From the NCBI RefSeq assembly GCF_011300215.1, contig NZ_CP049866.1:3163001-3227000 (forward strand): a DNA stretch of 64,000 nucleotides. The letters run 5' to 3'. Source of the DNA: Nocardioides piscis (GTDB lineage: Bacteria; Actinomycetota; Actinomycetes; Propionibacteriales; Nocardioidaceae). Made by a program: the position numbers and the translations under genes. Positions 44,246 through 53,035 of this stretch are shown here, one piece after another. The notes under the pieces were generated by a model, which saw only the letters and a list, made by a program, of their open reading frames with translations, was not told the DNA's origin and did not search any database. Position 1 is the first letter of the stretch. Each line of letters opens with the position of its first letter.

Positions 44246-45495
44246 TGAGCTTCGCCTGGAGCGAGGACGACCTGGCAGTCCGCGACGCAGTCCGCGCGTT
44301 CGTCGACAAGGAGATCCGGCCGCTGCGTGACGAGCTGGAGCACGGCGACCTGCCGCCCTACGACATCATGCGCAAGTACTACGCCACCTTCGGCCTGGGC
44401 CAGGCTGCCGCCGAGCAGTTCGACCACGACATCGCCAGGGCGGAGGCCGAGGCCCAGGGCAAGACCTTCGAGGGTGTCGAGCCCGAGCAGCTGGACCCGG
44501 CGATGCTCACGCTGGCCAACATCGAGCTGGTCAAGGTCGCGGCGGGCATCCCGACCGCCCTGGGCGTCTCGACCGGCCTCACCACCGGGACGATCAACGC
44601 GCTCGGCACCATCGAGCAGCGCAAGCGCTGGGTCCGCGACCTCCTCACGCTCGACAAGATCGGCGCCTGGGCGATCACCGAGCCCGACGCCGGCTCCGAC
44701 GCCTTCGGCGGGATGCGCACCACCGCGCGTCCCGACCCGGAGGATCCGCAGGGCTGGCTGCTGAGCGGGCAGAAGACCTTCATCACCAACGGTCCCTACG
44801 CCGACACGATCGTCGTCTACGCCAAGCTCGACGATCCCTCGCAGGGCTCGGGCGAGGACCGCCGGAAGGCGCCGGTGCTGATGTTCGTGCTCGACTCCGG
44901 CATGGAGGGCCTGACCCAGGGCAAGCCGTTGCGCAAGATGGGCCAGCACAGCTCCCCCACCGGCGAGCTGTTCTTCGACGACGTGCGCGTCGGCCGCGAC
45001 CGGCTGCTGGCCGGCAACGGCACGGCCGGGTCCGGTGACGGACGCGCGTCGGCACGCGCCAGCTTCGTCGCCGAGCGGTTTGGCATCGCGACCTTCGCGC
45101 TCGGCATCATCGAGGAGTGCCTGCGGCTCTCGATCGACTATGCGAGGACCCGCGAGCTGTGGGGCAAGCCGATCAGCGACCTGCAGCTGATCCAGCTCAA
45201 GCTGGCCGAGATGGAGATCGCCCGGGTCAACGTGGAGAACCTCGTGCTCAAGGGCCTCGACCTGCGCCGCCGTGGCGTGGTCATGGACATGGCCGAGGCG
45301 TCCGCGATGAAGCTCTATTCCTCGCGCGCTGCCTGTGACGTGGCGATGGAGGCGGTGCAGCTCTTCGGCGGCAACGGCTACATGGCCGAGTACGGCGTCG
45401 AGCAGCTCGCCCGGGACGCGAAGGTGCTGATGATCTATGCCGGCTCCAACGAGGTTCAGGTCACCCACGTGGCCAAGGGCCTGATGCGCCGGTGA
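44245..45495 (+). CDS. Acyl-CoA dehydrogenase in the fadA5 operon
   Basis: A 416-residue FAD-dependent acyl-CoA dehydrogenase. FAD and substrate motifs: AITEPDAGSDAFGGM (about residues 145-159), LSGQKTFITNGPYAD, KMGQHSSPTGELFFDDVRV, YARTRELWGKPISDLQ, and LFGGNGYMAEYGVEQLARDAKVLMIYAGSNEVQ near the end. The C-terminal base of short- and medium-chain enzymes (IYEG) is IYAG here, so the base is probably the Glu of FVAERFG, as in isovaleryl- and long-chain types. Start overlaps the fadA5 stop (TGATG). The substrate is probably a steroid or branched CoA ester. Confidence 0.87.
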
Positions 45496-46577
45496 CGTTC
45501 CCCGAGCTCGGCTGCTACGGGTTGGCCGGCCACAGCAACAGCCCGGCCGACGTCGTCAGCCAGGCGCGCCGGGCCGAGGAGCTCGGGCTGGGCGCGATGT
45601 TCCTCTCCGAGCGCTTCAACACCAAGGACGCCGGCGTGCTCGCCGGTGCGGTGGCCGCCAGCACCAGCGCCCTCGGCATCGGCACCGCCGCCACCAACCC
45701 GCACACCCGCCACCCCTCGGTCACCGCCACGATGGCGGTCACGATGCACCGCCTGTCGGGCGGCCGCTATGCCCTGGGTCTGGGCCGCGGCTTCGACCTG
45801 CTGTGGGACCTGATGGGCCTGCCGCACGTGACCGGCGCCCAGCTCACCGACACGATCGCGATCCTGCGCAGCCTGTGGCACGGCGAAGCCGTCGCCGGCC
45901 ACGACGGGCCGGCCGGGAAGTTCCCCTACCTCAACCTCGACTCCTCCTTCGACGAGGACATCCCGGTCCTGATGATGGCGATCGGGCCGAAGACCCAGGA
46001 GCTCGCCGGACGCGTGGCAGACGGGGTCGTCCTCCACACGTTCTTCTCCGACGAGGCGACTGCCGGCGCCGTACGCCGCATCCGACGCGCCGCCGAGGAG
46101 GCCGGTCGCGACCCCGCGGCCGTGCGCATCTGGTCGGTCCTCGCCACCGTCACCGACGACCTGCCCACCGAGCAGCGCCTGCGCAAGCTCGTCGGGCGCC
46201 TCGCCACCTATCTCCAGGGGTATGGCGACGTGCTGCTCAGCGCCAACGGGTGGGACGAGGCTGATCTGCAACGCTTCCGCGACGACCCGCTCGTGCAGGG
46301 CTACCCCGGTGCCTTCGACGCCATCGGGACGACCGAGCAGCTGCTCCACCTGCGCGACGAGGTCCTGCCGGCCGAGTGGCTGGCCGCGTCCGCGTCGGGG
46401 TCGGCCGCCGACTGCGCCGGCGCCGTGGCCGACCAGTTCGCGCTGGGCGTCGACTCGGTGATCATGCACGGCGCCACGCCCGCGGAGCTGGCGCCGGTGC
46501 TGGAGCACTACGCAGGCGTACGCCCGCCGGGGCGGGTGCGAGACCTGCCCACCAACCCCGGGAGGACCGGAGCATGA
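45492..46577 (+). CDS. LLM-class F420-dependent oxidoreductase, fadA5 operon
   Basis: A 361-residue luciferase-like enzyme. It starts at GTG 45492, overlapping the previous stop. The barrel motifs are RRAEELGLGAMFLSERFNTKDAGVLAGAVAA (about residues 26-56), LGIGTAATNPHTRHPSVTATMAVTMHRLSGGRYALGLGRGFD (about 61-102), IPVLMMAIGPKTQELAGRVADGVVLHTFF and the C-terminal FALGVDSVIMHGATPAEL. It differs clearly from the F420 enzyme at 37238-38287. F420 use is a family inference. With the dehydrogenase before it and kinase after it, the operon may process a side chain beyond thiolysis. Confidence 0.84.
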   Translation: MTFPELGCYGLAGHSNSPADVVSQARRAEELGLGAMFLSERFNTKDAGVLAGAVAASTSALGIGTAATNPHTRHPSVTATMAVTMHRLSGGRYALGLGRGFDLLWDLMGLPHVTGAQLTDTIAILRSLWHGEAVAGHDGPAGKFPYLNLDSSFDEDIPVLMMAIGPKTQELAGRVADGVVLHTFFSDEATAGAVRRIRRAAEEAGRDPAAVRIWSVLATVTDDLPTEQRLRKLVGRLATYLQGYGDVLLSANGWDEADLQRFRDDPLVQGYPGAFDAIGTTEQLLHLRDEVLPAEWLAASASGSAADCAGAVADQFALGVDSVIMHGATPAELAPVLEHYAGVRPPGRVRDLPTNPGRTGA

Positions 46578-47629
46578 CCGAGCCCCTCCCCGAGCCCCTG
46601 CCCGAGCTCCTCACCCCCGCCAGCCTCGGCCTCCTGTTCGACGCGGAGGTCGTCGACGTCGACGCCCAGCGCATCGGCACCGGCCAGATGGGCTCCTGCT
46701 ACCGCTTGCAGGTCTCCTACGCAGACGACGTCGCGGCGCCCCCACCAGCACGGATGGTGGTCAAGCTGCCGGCCGCCGACCCCGCCGCACGCGCCATGGT
46801 CGCCGGGATCTATCGCAGCGAGGTCGGGTTCTATCGCGACCTCGCGCCCACCGTGGACGTGCGCACCCCCACGCTCGTCGCGTCCACCTGGCCCGACGAC
46901 GAGGGCAGCTACCTCCTCGCCCTCGAGGACGTCGCCGGCGCTGCCCAGGGTGACCAGGTCGAGGGTTGCACCCCCGCCCAGGCACGCTCCGCGGCGCTCA
47001 ACCTCGTCGGGCTGCACGCCCCGCGGTGGTGCGATCCCACCCTCGAGGTGCCGAGCCTGCGCCGCGCCGACGGCCAGGACGTCGACCTGCTCCGCGACAT
47101 GTATCCCTCGACCGCGGAGCTCTTCTTCAGCGTCGTGGGCGACCTCGTCGGCGCCGAGACGCGCGAGACCATCCTGGCCTGCGGCGAGGTTATCGAGGCC
47201 TGGTCGTTCGCCCGCTCGGAGCTCTTCGCCCCGGTCCACGGCGACTACCGGCTCGACAACCTGCTCTTCTCCGGCGACCCCGCAGCCCCGACCGTGCACG
47301 CCGTCGACTGGCAGACGCTCTCACTCGGTCCCCCGACCCGCGACCTGGCCTATCTCCTCGGCACCGGTCTGGCCGTCGACGACCGTCGCACCCACGAACG
47401 CGACATCGTCTCGGCCTACCACCGCGGCCTGGTCGAGCGCGGGGTCGCCGACTACTCCGCCGAGCAGTGCTGGGACGACTACGCCCTGTCGATGGTGCAG
47501 GGGCCGCTCGTGGCGATCTTCGGCTGCGCGTTCGGCGAGAAGACCGAGCGGGGCCCGCGGATGTTCGCCGCGATGGTCGACCGTGCGTGCACGGCGATCC
47601 GCGACCTCGACACGCTGTCGCGGGTCTGA
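46574..47629 (+). CDS. APH-fold (ecdysteroid-kinase-like) phosphotransferase
   Basis: A 351-residue kinase-fold protein. MGSCYRLQVSY and ARMVVKLPAADP (about residues 40-70) are the ATP-binding strands with a Lys; APVHGDYRLDNLLFSG (about 217-232) is the catalytic HGDxxxxN loop, and HAVDWQTLSLGPPTRDLAYLLGTGL (about 240-264) holds the metal-binding Asp and the GP-x-RDLAYL segment. This is the layout of the EcKL/CHK and aminoglycoside phosphotransferase group. It overlaps the previous gene (ATGA) and closes the KstR-controlled fadA5 operon, so a hydroxysteroid substrate is an attractive inference. No Arg/Lys antibiotic-binding features were judged. Confidence 0.83.
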   Translation: MTEPLPEPLPELLTPASLGLLFDAEVVDVDAQRIGTGQMGSCYRLQVSYADDVAAPPPARMVVKLPAADPAARAMVAGIYRSEVGFYRDLAPTVDVRTPTLVASTWPDDEGSYLLALEDVAGAAQGDQVEGCTPAQARSAALNLVGLHAPRWCDPTLEVPSLRRADGQDVDLLRDMYPSTAELFFSVVGDLVGAETRETILACGEVIEAWSFARSELFAPVHGDYRLDNLLFSGDPAAPTVHAVDWQTLSLGPPTRDLAYLLGTGLAVDDRRTHERDIVSAYHRGLVERGVADYSAEQCWDDYALSMVQGPLVAIFGCAFGEKTERGPRMFAAMVDRACTAIRDLDTLSRV

Positions 47630-47639
47630 CGCCCGGCCC

Positions 47640-49277
47640 TCAGCGCACCGTCACCCGACCTGCGGCGACGTCCCACCGCTGGTCGAGCCGGACGTTCGCC
47701 AGCAGCCGGCGGTCGTGGGAGACGAGCAGCAACGTGCCGTCATAGGTCTCCAACGCCTGCTCGAGCTGCTCGATCGCGGGCAGGTCGAGGTGGTTGGTGG
47801 GTTCGTCGAGGACCAGCAGGTTGACCCCGCGAGCCTGGAGCAGCGCCATCGCCGCCCGGGTGCGCTCGCCGGGTGAGAGGCGTCCGACGAGGCTGGTGAC
47901 CTGGTCCGCCTTGAGCCCGAACTTCGCCAGCAGCGTGCGCACCTCGGCCGCAGTCATGGACGGTATGGCGGCCTCGAACGCGTCCCCGAGCGGCAGCTCC
48001 TCGGCCAAGGAGGTCCGGGCCTGGTCGATCTCACCGATCGCGACGCTGGCCCCCAGGGACGCTCGTCCCTCGTCCGGCGTGGCGTGGCCGAGCAGGAGCT
48101 GGAGCAGCGTCGTCTTGCCCGCCCCGTTGGGGCCGGTGATCGCGATCCGATCGCCGGCGCTCACCTGCAGCGAGACAGGCCCGAGCACGAAGTCGCCCCG
48201 CCGCGCGACGGCCTCGTCCAGGGTGGCCACCACGCTCGACGACCGCGGAGCGGCCGCGATGTCGAACTGCAGCACCCATTCCTTTCGCGGCTCCTCGACC
48301 TCGTCCAGCCGGGCGATCCGCGACTCCATCTGACGCACCTTCTGCGCCTGCTTCTCCGACGACTCGACCTGGGCCTTGCGCCGGATCTTGTCGTTGTCCG
48401 GCGCCTTCTTCATCGCGTTGCGGACCCCCTGCGAGCTCCACTCACGCTGGGTGCGCGCCCGTCCCTCCAGGTCGCTCTTCTTGGCTGCGAACTCGTCATA
48501 CGCCTCCCGCGCGTGGCGCCGGGCGACCGCGCGCTCCTCGAGGAAGGCGTCGTAGCCGCCGTCATAGACGCTCACCTGCTGCTGCGCCAGGTCGAGCTCG
48601 ACGATGCGGGTCACGCATCGGGCCAAGAACTCCCGGTCGTGCGAGACCAGCACGACGCCGGCCCGCAGACCGCGGACGAAGGCCTCGAGCCGCTCGAGCC
48701 CGGGCAGGTCGAGGTCGTTGGTGGGCTCATCGAGCAGGACGACGTCGAAGCGGCTGAGCAGCAACGCGGCGAGCGCGGCCCGCGCGGCCTGACCGCCCGA
48801 GAGCGACGTCATCAGGGCCTCCATGCCCACGTCCAGCCCGAGCTCGGCCAACGTGGCGGGCGCCCGGTCCTCGAGGTCCGGGGCACCGCTCGCCAACCAG
48901 TGGTCGAGCGCCACGCCGTAGTCGTCGCTGGCGCCGGGAGCGTCCGCCTCGAGCGCGCTCGCTCCGGCCTCCATCGCGGCGGTGGCGTCCGCGGCGCCTG
49001 TACGGCGAGCGAGGTAGTCCCCCAGCGTCTCCCCCGGCACCCGCTCGTGCTCCTGGGGCAGCCAGCCGACGAAGGCATCGGCCGGCGCGGTGCTGACGGT
49101 CCCGGCGAGCGGCGCGTCCTGGCCGGCGAGCAGCCGCAGCAGGGTGGACTTGCCAGCGCCGTTGGCGCCGACGACACCGACCACGTCCCCGGGGGCCACC
49201 GTCAGGTCGAGGGACTCGAACAGGGTGCGGTGGCCATGGCCACCAGCCAGGTCCTTGGCTACCAACGTGCCGCTCAC
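47640..49277 (-). CDS. ABC-F family ATP-binding protein
   Basis: A 545-residue soluble protein with two ABC domains and no membrane part. Walker A GANGAGKSTLL (about residues 37-47) and GPNGAGKTTLL; signatures TSLSGGQAARAAL and GRLSPGERTRAAM; Walker B VVLLDEPTNDLDLPGLE and LLVLDEPTNHLDLPAIE; a charged linker of about 80 residues between them, rich in Arg/Lys (RRHAREAYDEFAAKKSD). ABC-F proteins bind the ribosomal E site and either tune translation or protect from antibiotics. Which type applies here cannot be told from motifs alone. Convergent with the fadA5 operon; divergent from the acyltransferase-like gene. Confidence 0.9.
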   Translation of the reverse strand: MSGTLVAKDLAGGHGHRTLFESLDLTVAPGDVVGVVGANGAGKSTLLRLLAGQDAPLAGTVSTAPADAFVGWLPQEHERVPGETLGDYLARRTGAADATAAMEAGASALEADAPGASDDYGVALDHWLASGAPDLEDRAPATLAELGLDVGMEALMTSLSGGQAARAALAALLLSRFDVVLLDEPTNDLDLPGLERLEAFVRGLRAGVVLVSHDREFLARCVTRIVELDLAQQQVSVYDGGYDAFLEERAVARRHAREAYDEFAAKKSDLEGRARTQREWSSQGVRNAMKKAPDNDKIRRKAQVESSEKQAQKVRQMESRIARLDEVEEPRKEWVLQFDIAAAPRSSSVVATLDEAVARRGDFVLGPVSLQVSAGDRIAITGPNGAGKTTLLQLLLGHATPDEGRASLGASVAIGEIDQARTSLAEELPLGDAFEAAIPSMTAAEVRTLLAKFGLKADQVTSLVGRLSPGERTRAAMALLQARGVNLLVLDEPTNHLDLPAIEQLEQALETYDGTLLLVSHDRRLLANVRLDQRWDVAAGRVTVR

Positions 49278-49384
49278 CGGCGCAGCCTAGTCGCGTGGGT
49301 GCGCACGACGCGGCAGCAGTACCAGGCGACGGGTCCCGGGGAGCCACGGCCGAGCTCGGTGAAGCTGCGGTCTTCGCCCCTGTC

Positions 49385-49403
49385 GTGTAACTGCGAGTTA
49401 CAC
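49385..49403. promoter_or_regulatory. Palindromic operator of the condensation-like gene
   Basis: GTGTAACTGCGAGTTACAC is a perfect 8-bp inverted repeat with a 3-nt centre, ending 12 nt before the GTG start at 49416. TACACT (49399-49404) inside it fits a -10 hexamer, so binding would block a short-leader transcript. The form is that of a TetR-family operator. No regulator gene is adjacent. Confidence 0.65.
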
Positions 49404-49415
49404 TAACCTTCGGCG

Positions 49416-50771
49416 GTGGACACCCGACTGGACTACATGGATCACGCCTCCTACACAGCGTTCCGAGCCATGGGCCACCACCCGGTGCTGCACTACACCT
49501 GGGTCTACGACCGGCCGGTTGACGTGGCGGCGCTGCAGCGGTTGTCCGAGCGGTTGCACCGCGGACGCCTGGCGCGGCTGGTCCAGCCCTCGCCGACCTG
49601 GGGTGGGCGGCATCGCTGGGTCCGCCCCGACGAGCACGCTCGGATCGAGGTGGAGCGGTCGACCCGGCCGCGCTCGCAGATCCAGCAGTGGTCGCTCGAG
49701 GTCTCGCGTCGTCCGATCGACCCGGAGGTCGGTCCGCCCTGGCGGTTCGGCGTGCTGTCGCTCGACTGCGGAGGGAGCGCGGTCGCGCTGGTGGTCTCGC
49801 ACACGGTGACCGACAACGGGGCGATGATGGCAGCGCTCGCGGAAGCGCTGGGAGAGCGCGACCCGGGCGTCTATCCCCGTCGCGGAGCCGTCCGGCGAAG
49901 CCGGTGGGGAGAGCTGCTCGAGGTGATCACCTCGGTTCCGGAGAAGGTACGGGCGGTGGTGCTGACCCTGCGCAGAGTTCGGTCGGGACGTCGGCTGTCG
50001 ACGGTCGCCCCGCGACCACCGGCTCCTCAGGGGAGGCTCTACACGCCTCCTCAGCGTCCGCCGACTGCGAGTCCTTGCCTCGATGGTGCGGCACGCGCGG
50101 TCACGTTCGTCCCTGAGACCGCGTGGGCCGCGTGCGCCGAACGCCTCGGCGGCACTCCGAACGTGCTGGCCACGGCCGTGGCCGCTCGGCTGGGCCAGCG
50201 GTTGGGGCGCACGCAGCAGGACGCGAGCGTCAACGTCACCGTCCCGGTCAGCATCCGCAAGGGCGACGACGACCTGCGCGGCAACGCATTGTCATACGTC
50301 GTGGTCAACCTCGACCCGGACGTCGGTCCGGTCGACCTGCGACCAGCTCGAGCCGCCCTCAAGGCCGTCCTGACCGCACAGGCCGACAGCCCGCTCCCCT
50401 TGCTCGCGGCGCTGCCGCTCGTCCCACTCGTGCCCGTGTGGCTGCTGCGGCGGCTGGAGAAGTTTGCTCTCGGCGCCGACGTGCAGACAGTTGGCTGCTC
50501 CAACCTCGGGCGGGTCTCCGACCGGGTCATGCAGATCGACGGTGCTCCTTGCCAGTACGCCTACTGCCAGTTCAACGAGCCGGGCCGTCCGACGGCGGAG
50601 CTGGCCAGGATGGGCGGTCAGGGCTTCCTGGGGGTGACCACGTCGGGCGGGCGGGCGACGGTCAACTCGGTCGCCTTCCGACCCGGTGCGGACAACAGCG
50701 ACGCCGCGCTCCTCGACCTCGTCCATGCCGTCCTCGACGACTTCGGCCTGCACGAGCGCCTGACGTGGTGA
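49416..50771 (+). CDS. Condensation/acyltransferase-fold protein (WS/DGAT- or PapA-like)
   Basis: A 451-residue protein of the CoA-dependent acyltransferase/condensation fold. The active-site segment ALVVSHTVTDNGAMMAALAEAL (about residues 125-146) keeps the second His and the Asp of HHxxxDG, but the first His is Ser and the Gly is Asn. NVTVPVSIRKGDDDLRGNALSYVVVNLD (about 270-297) resembles the second conserved motif of wax-ester synthases. The short basic regions near 155-200 are unlike canonical WS/DGAT. It probably makes an ester or amide from acyl-CoA. A palindromic operator overlaps the promoter. Confidence 0.72.
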   Translation: MDTRLDYMDHASYTAFRAMGHHPVLHYTWVYDRPVDVAALQRLSERLHRGRLARLVQPSPTWGGRHRWVRPDEHARIEVERSTRPRSQIQQWSLEVSRRPIDPEVGPPWRFGVLSLDCGGSAVALVVSHTVTDNGAMMAALAEALGERDPGVYPRRGAVRRSRWGELLEVITSVPEKVRAVVLTLRRVRSGRRLSTVAPRPPAPQGRLYTPPQRPPTASPCLDGAARAVTFVPETAWAACAERLGGTPNVLATAVAARLGQRLGRTQQDASVNVTVPVSIRKGDDDLRGNALSYVVVNLDPDVGPVDLRPARAALKAVLTAQADSPLPLLAALPLVPLVPVWLLRRLEKFALGADVQTVGCSNLGRVSDRVMQIDGAPCQYAYCQFNEPGRPTAELARMGGQGFLGVTTSGGRATVNSVAFRPGADNSDAALLDLVHAVLDDFGLHERLTW

Positions 50772-50799
50772 GTGCGAGCCGGCTCGTCAGGGTCGCCGG

Positions 50800-51082
50800 A
50801 TGACGCTGAGCTGGGACGGTGCTCGCAACCTCGCCGACCTCGGGGGCTCCCACTTCTCACCGGCGGCCGCACGGCGAGCTGTCGCGTCTTCCGGTCCGCG
50901 GCTCGGGAGTGGATGACTGAACGTGGCTGGGCGGATGCGCGGGCAGCCGGGCTCACGACGGTCGTCGACCTGCGCAACGACATGGAACGCGGCCGGCTTC
51001 CTGTGCACCCGCCGCCTACCTCATCGATGCAGTCGTGAGCGAGGAAAACATCGCGAGGCTGGAGCGCCTGCTCGCGGAGTGA
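50800..51082 (+). pseudogene. Tyrosine-protein phosphatase remnant (internal deletion and frameshift)
   Basis: From ATG 50800 the frame reads MTLSWDGARNLADLG, then slips. The other frame continues LPLLTGGRTASCRVFRSAAR and TTVVDLRNDMERGR, typical of DUF-type tyrosine phosphatases. Adding one G to the five-G run at 50842-50846 joins them. Shortly after, the frame ends, and a third frame reads AYLIDAVVSEENIARLERLL then AE-stop, the expected C-terminus. About 100-150 central residues, including the HCxxGxxRTG catalytic loop, are missing. So it is truly degenerate whatever the cause of the first shift. Confidence 0.68.
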
Positions 51083-51413
51083 GGCTGGCAGCTGGCGTCG
51101 GGGGGCGTTGTCGGTCTCAACCTAGGAGCGGTCGTTGATCCGCTCGTCGCTGGCGCCTAGAGGCGCGGAGAAAGGCGACGTCAGTTGCGCACAGGCCGAT
51201 ATTTCTCTTGCGGCCTTATTCGAACATGTGTACGATCAAGCCAGTAGTTGGCACCCGGTCCCGGAGAGGGGCTAGGAGACACGCAGAGAACCGGATGTGC
51301 CCCGGACGCCTTGACGGTCACGCGTGTCGCACTGGCGTCGCCCGACAATGCCCCGGGGAACCCACCGCTTCCGTCCTGGTCCGGTGGTCTGGTTCCCAGC
51401 GGGTTGATCGGGG
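51083..51413. other. Intergenic region before the DUF222/HNH gene
   Basis: These 331 bases hold no gene I can support. They have a lower-GC patch (about 51195-51245, ATATTTCTCTTG and CCTTATT) that includes the candidate SOS box at 51220-51235, so a promoter for the HNH gene is likely there. The long leader of about 170 nt between the box and the start codon has no clear riboswitch or hairpin. Confidence 0.55.
51220..51235 (+). promoter_or_regulatory. Candidate LexA (SOS) box upstream of the DUF222/HNH gene
   Basis: TCGAACATGTGTACGA fits TCGAAC-N4-GTTCGA with one mismatch (GTA for GTT). It lies in the AT-richer patch of the upstream region. Members of the DUF222/13E12 family in mycobacteria are DNA-damage inducible, which supports the assignment; the distance to the start (about 180 nt) is long. 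Confidence 0.6.
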
Positions 51414-52751
51414 GTGGTGGCAGTGAGTGAGGCAGCTGAGTGGCGTGCGCCTGGTGTCCCGGCGTCGCCGTCGCCGGTGCTGGCCGAGGCCATCAGTCGC
51501 GTCACCCACGCCCTGGACGAGTTGGTGGCGGTCTCGCCCACGAGCCTGTCGGACGAGGACGTGGTCCGACTGGTCGACATCGCGACGACGTTGGTGGACC
51601 GGGCGAGCGGGGTGGTGGCCGCGGCGCTGGGTGAGGCCGACCACCGTCGCCTCGGTGACGCAATCGGTGCCAGGCACACCGCCCAGTGGTGGGCGCGCCG
51701 GTCGCGGCTGACCCGGCCTGAGGCGCACCGCCTGACCCGCCTCGCACGCCGGCTCACCGATTCGTTGCATGCGCCGGTGCAGGCTGCGCTCGCCGGCGGG
51801 GAGGTCCACCTCGACCAGGCGGGCGTGATCGTGGCCGCGGTCGACTCGATCCCGACCAACCCCGCCGACCTTCCCGCCAACGCCGAGCCACCGGCGGTGC
51901 TGAAGGCCCGCGCGATCGAGCACCTCCTGATCGCGGCCAAGGACCACGACGCAGTCGCGCTGAAGATCCTCGGCCGCCGGATCCTCGACATCGTCGCCCC
52001 AGCCGTCGGGGAAGCAGCCGAAGCCAAAGCACTGGCCGATGAGGAAGCAGCCGCAGCCCGCAAGGTCACCCTCACCCTGCGCGACAACCACGACGGCACC
52101 ACCACCGGCCGGTTCACCATCCCCACCGCCGCAGCTGAGGCGATGCGCAAGCAGCTCCTCGCCATCACCAACCCCAGGCACCAGGCCGTCACCGACCCCG
52201 ACAGCGCGCCGGTCGCGACCCCGGCACCGGAGGACCCGCGGCCGCTGTACGCCCGCCTCGGGTGGGCGCTGGTCGAGTGGATCGAGGGCTACCCCTGCGA
52301 CCTCCTGCCCGCCGCCGGGGGCACCACCGCCACCGTCGTGGTCACCATGGGCCTCGACACCCTCCTCGGCGGCCTCGCGGCCGCGTCCCTCGACACCGGC
52401 ACCCGCATCAGCCCCGGACACGCCCGCCGGCTCGCCTGCGAGGCCGGGATCATCCCCGCCGTCCTCGGCGGACCCTGCGAGGTCCTCGACCTCGGCCGCA
52501 CCCGCCGCTTCCACACCAAGGCCCAACGTCTGGCGATGGCACTGCGCGACAACGGGTGCACCGCCGAGGGCTGCGACCTGCCCCCCGCCGCCTGCCACGC
52601 CCACCACGACCACCCCTGGTCAGAAGGCGGCCCCACCAACACCACCACCGGCCGACTGCTCTGCCACCGCCACCACCGACTCATCCACGACCCCCACTAC
52701 GACACCACCCACCTCCCCGGCGGAAAGGTCGCCTTCCACCGACGGACCTAG
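51414..52751 (+). CDS. DUF222 domain HNH endonuclease (13E12 repeat family)
   Basis: A 445-residue protein with an N-terminal DUF222 region (about residues 20-330, largely helical, with HLDQAGVIVAAVDSIPTN) and a C-terminal HNH nuclease: DNGCTAEGCDLPPAACHAHHDHPWSEGGPT (about 381-410) and LLCHRHHRLIHDPHYD. The Cys pairs bind zinc and the His residues bind the catalytic metal. These proteins are multicopy in actinobacteria and linked to mobile or repeat DNA (13E12); their targets are not known. Starts GTG 51414, 51417 or 51423 are all possible; a G-rich ribosome site favours 51423. Confidence 0.88.
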   Translation: MVAVSEAAEWRAPGVPASPSPVLAEAISRVTHALDELVAVSPTSLSDEDVVRLVDIATTLVDRASGVVAAALGEADHRRLGDAIGARHTAQWWARRSRLTRPEAHRLTRLARRLTDSLHAPVQAALAGGEVHLDQAGVIVAAVDSIPTNPADLPANAEPPAVLKARAIEHLLIAAKDHDAVALKILGRRILDIVAPAVGEAAEAKALADEEAAAARKVTLTLRDNHDGTTTGRFTIPTAAAEAMRKQLLAITNPRHQAVTDPDSAPVATPAPEDPRPLYARLGWALVEWIEGYPCDLLPAAGGTTATVVVTMGLDTLLGGLAAASLDTGTRISPGHARRLACEAGIIPAVLGGPCEVLDLGRTRRFHTKAQRLAMALRDNGCTAEGCDLPPAACHAHHDHPWSEGGPTNTTTGRLLCHRHHRLIHDPHYDTTHLPGGKVAFHRRT

Positions 52752-52852
52752 GCCAGACCCGAGAAAGACCTTCTTCACAACAGGGCAGGCGTCTGACGGA
52801 TCCCCCGATGAGCGTGCCCATGAAGAGGACTCCTCTCATCGGAGGCGGGAGC

Positions 52853-53035
52853 TCACCAGCCGTCCAGCGAGAGCAGCACGCCAACGGCCAGCAGACCGAC
52901 AACGGTGGCGAGCACCAGCAACACCGCCCCGTTCGCCACCTGCGCATTCGAGCCCTTGGCAATCTGTCCCCTGCCTCCCACCAGCAGCGCAACAAAGACA
53001 ACAACGACGAGCCAGGCCACGAGTGCGATGTCCAC
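52853..53035 (-). CDS. Putative small two-helix membrane protein
   Basis: A 60-residue product starting at GTG 53035 with two hydrophobic helices: IALVAWLVVVVFVALLVGG (about residues 3-21) and NGAVLLVLATVVGLLAVGVLLSL (about 35-57), joined by a polar loop GRGQIAKGSNAQVA. It looks like a genuine small membrane protein, but no ribosome site is obvious and no homologue is recognised. It lies between the HNH gene and the M3 peptidase gene on the opposite strand. Confidence 0.45.
   Translation of the reverse strand: MDIALVAWLVVVVFVALLVGGRGQIAKGSNAQVANGAVLLVLATVVGLLAVGVLLSLDGW

Noticed and set aside
51083..51413. Short open frames before the HNH gene
   Set aside because: None has a ribosome site, domain or plausible composition; the region looks like leader and promoter.
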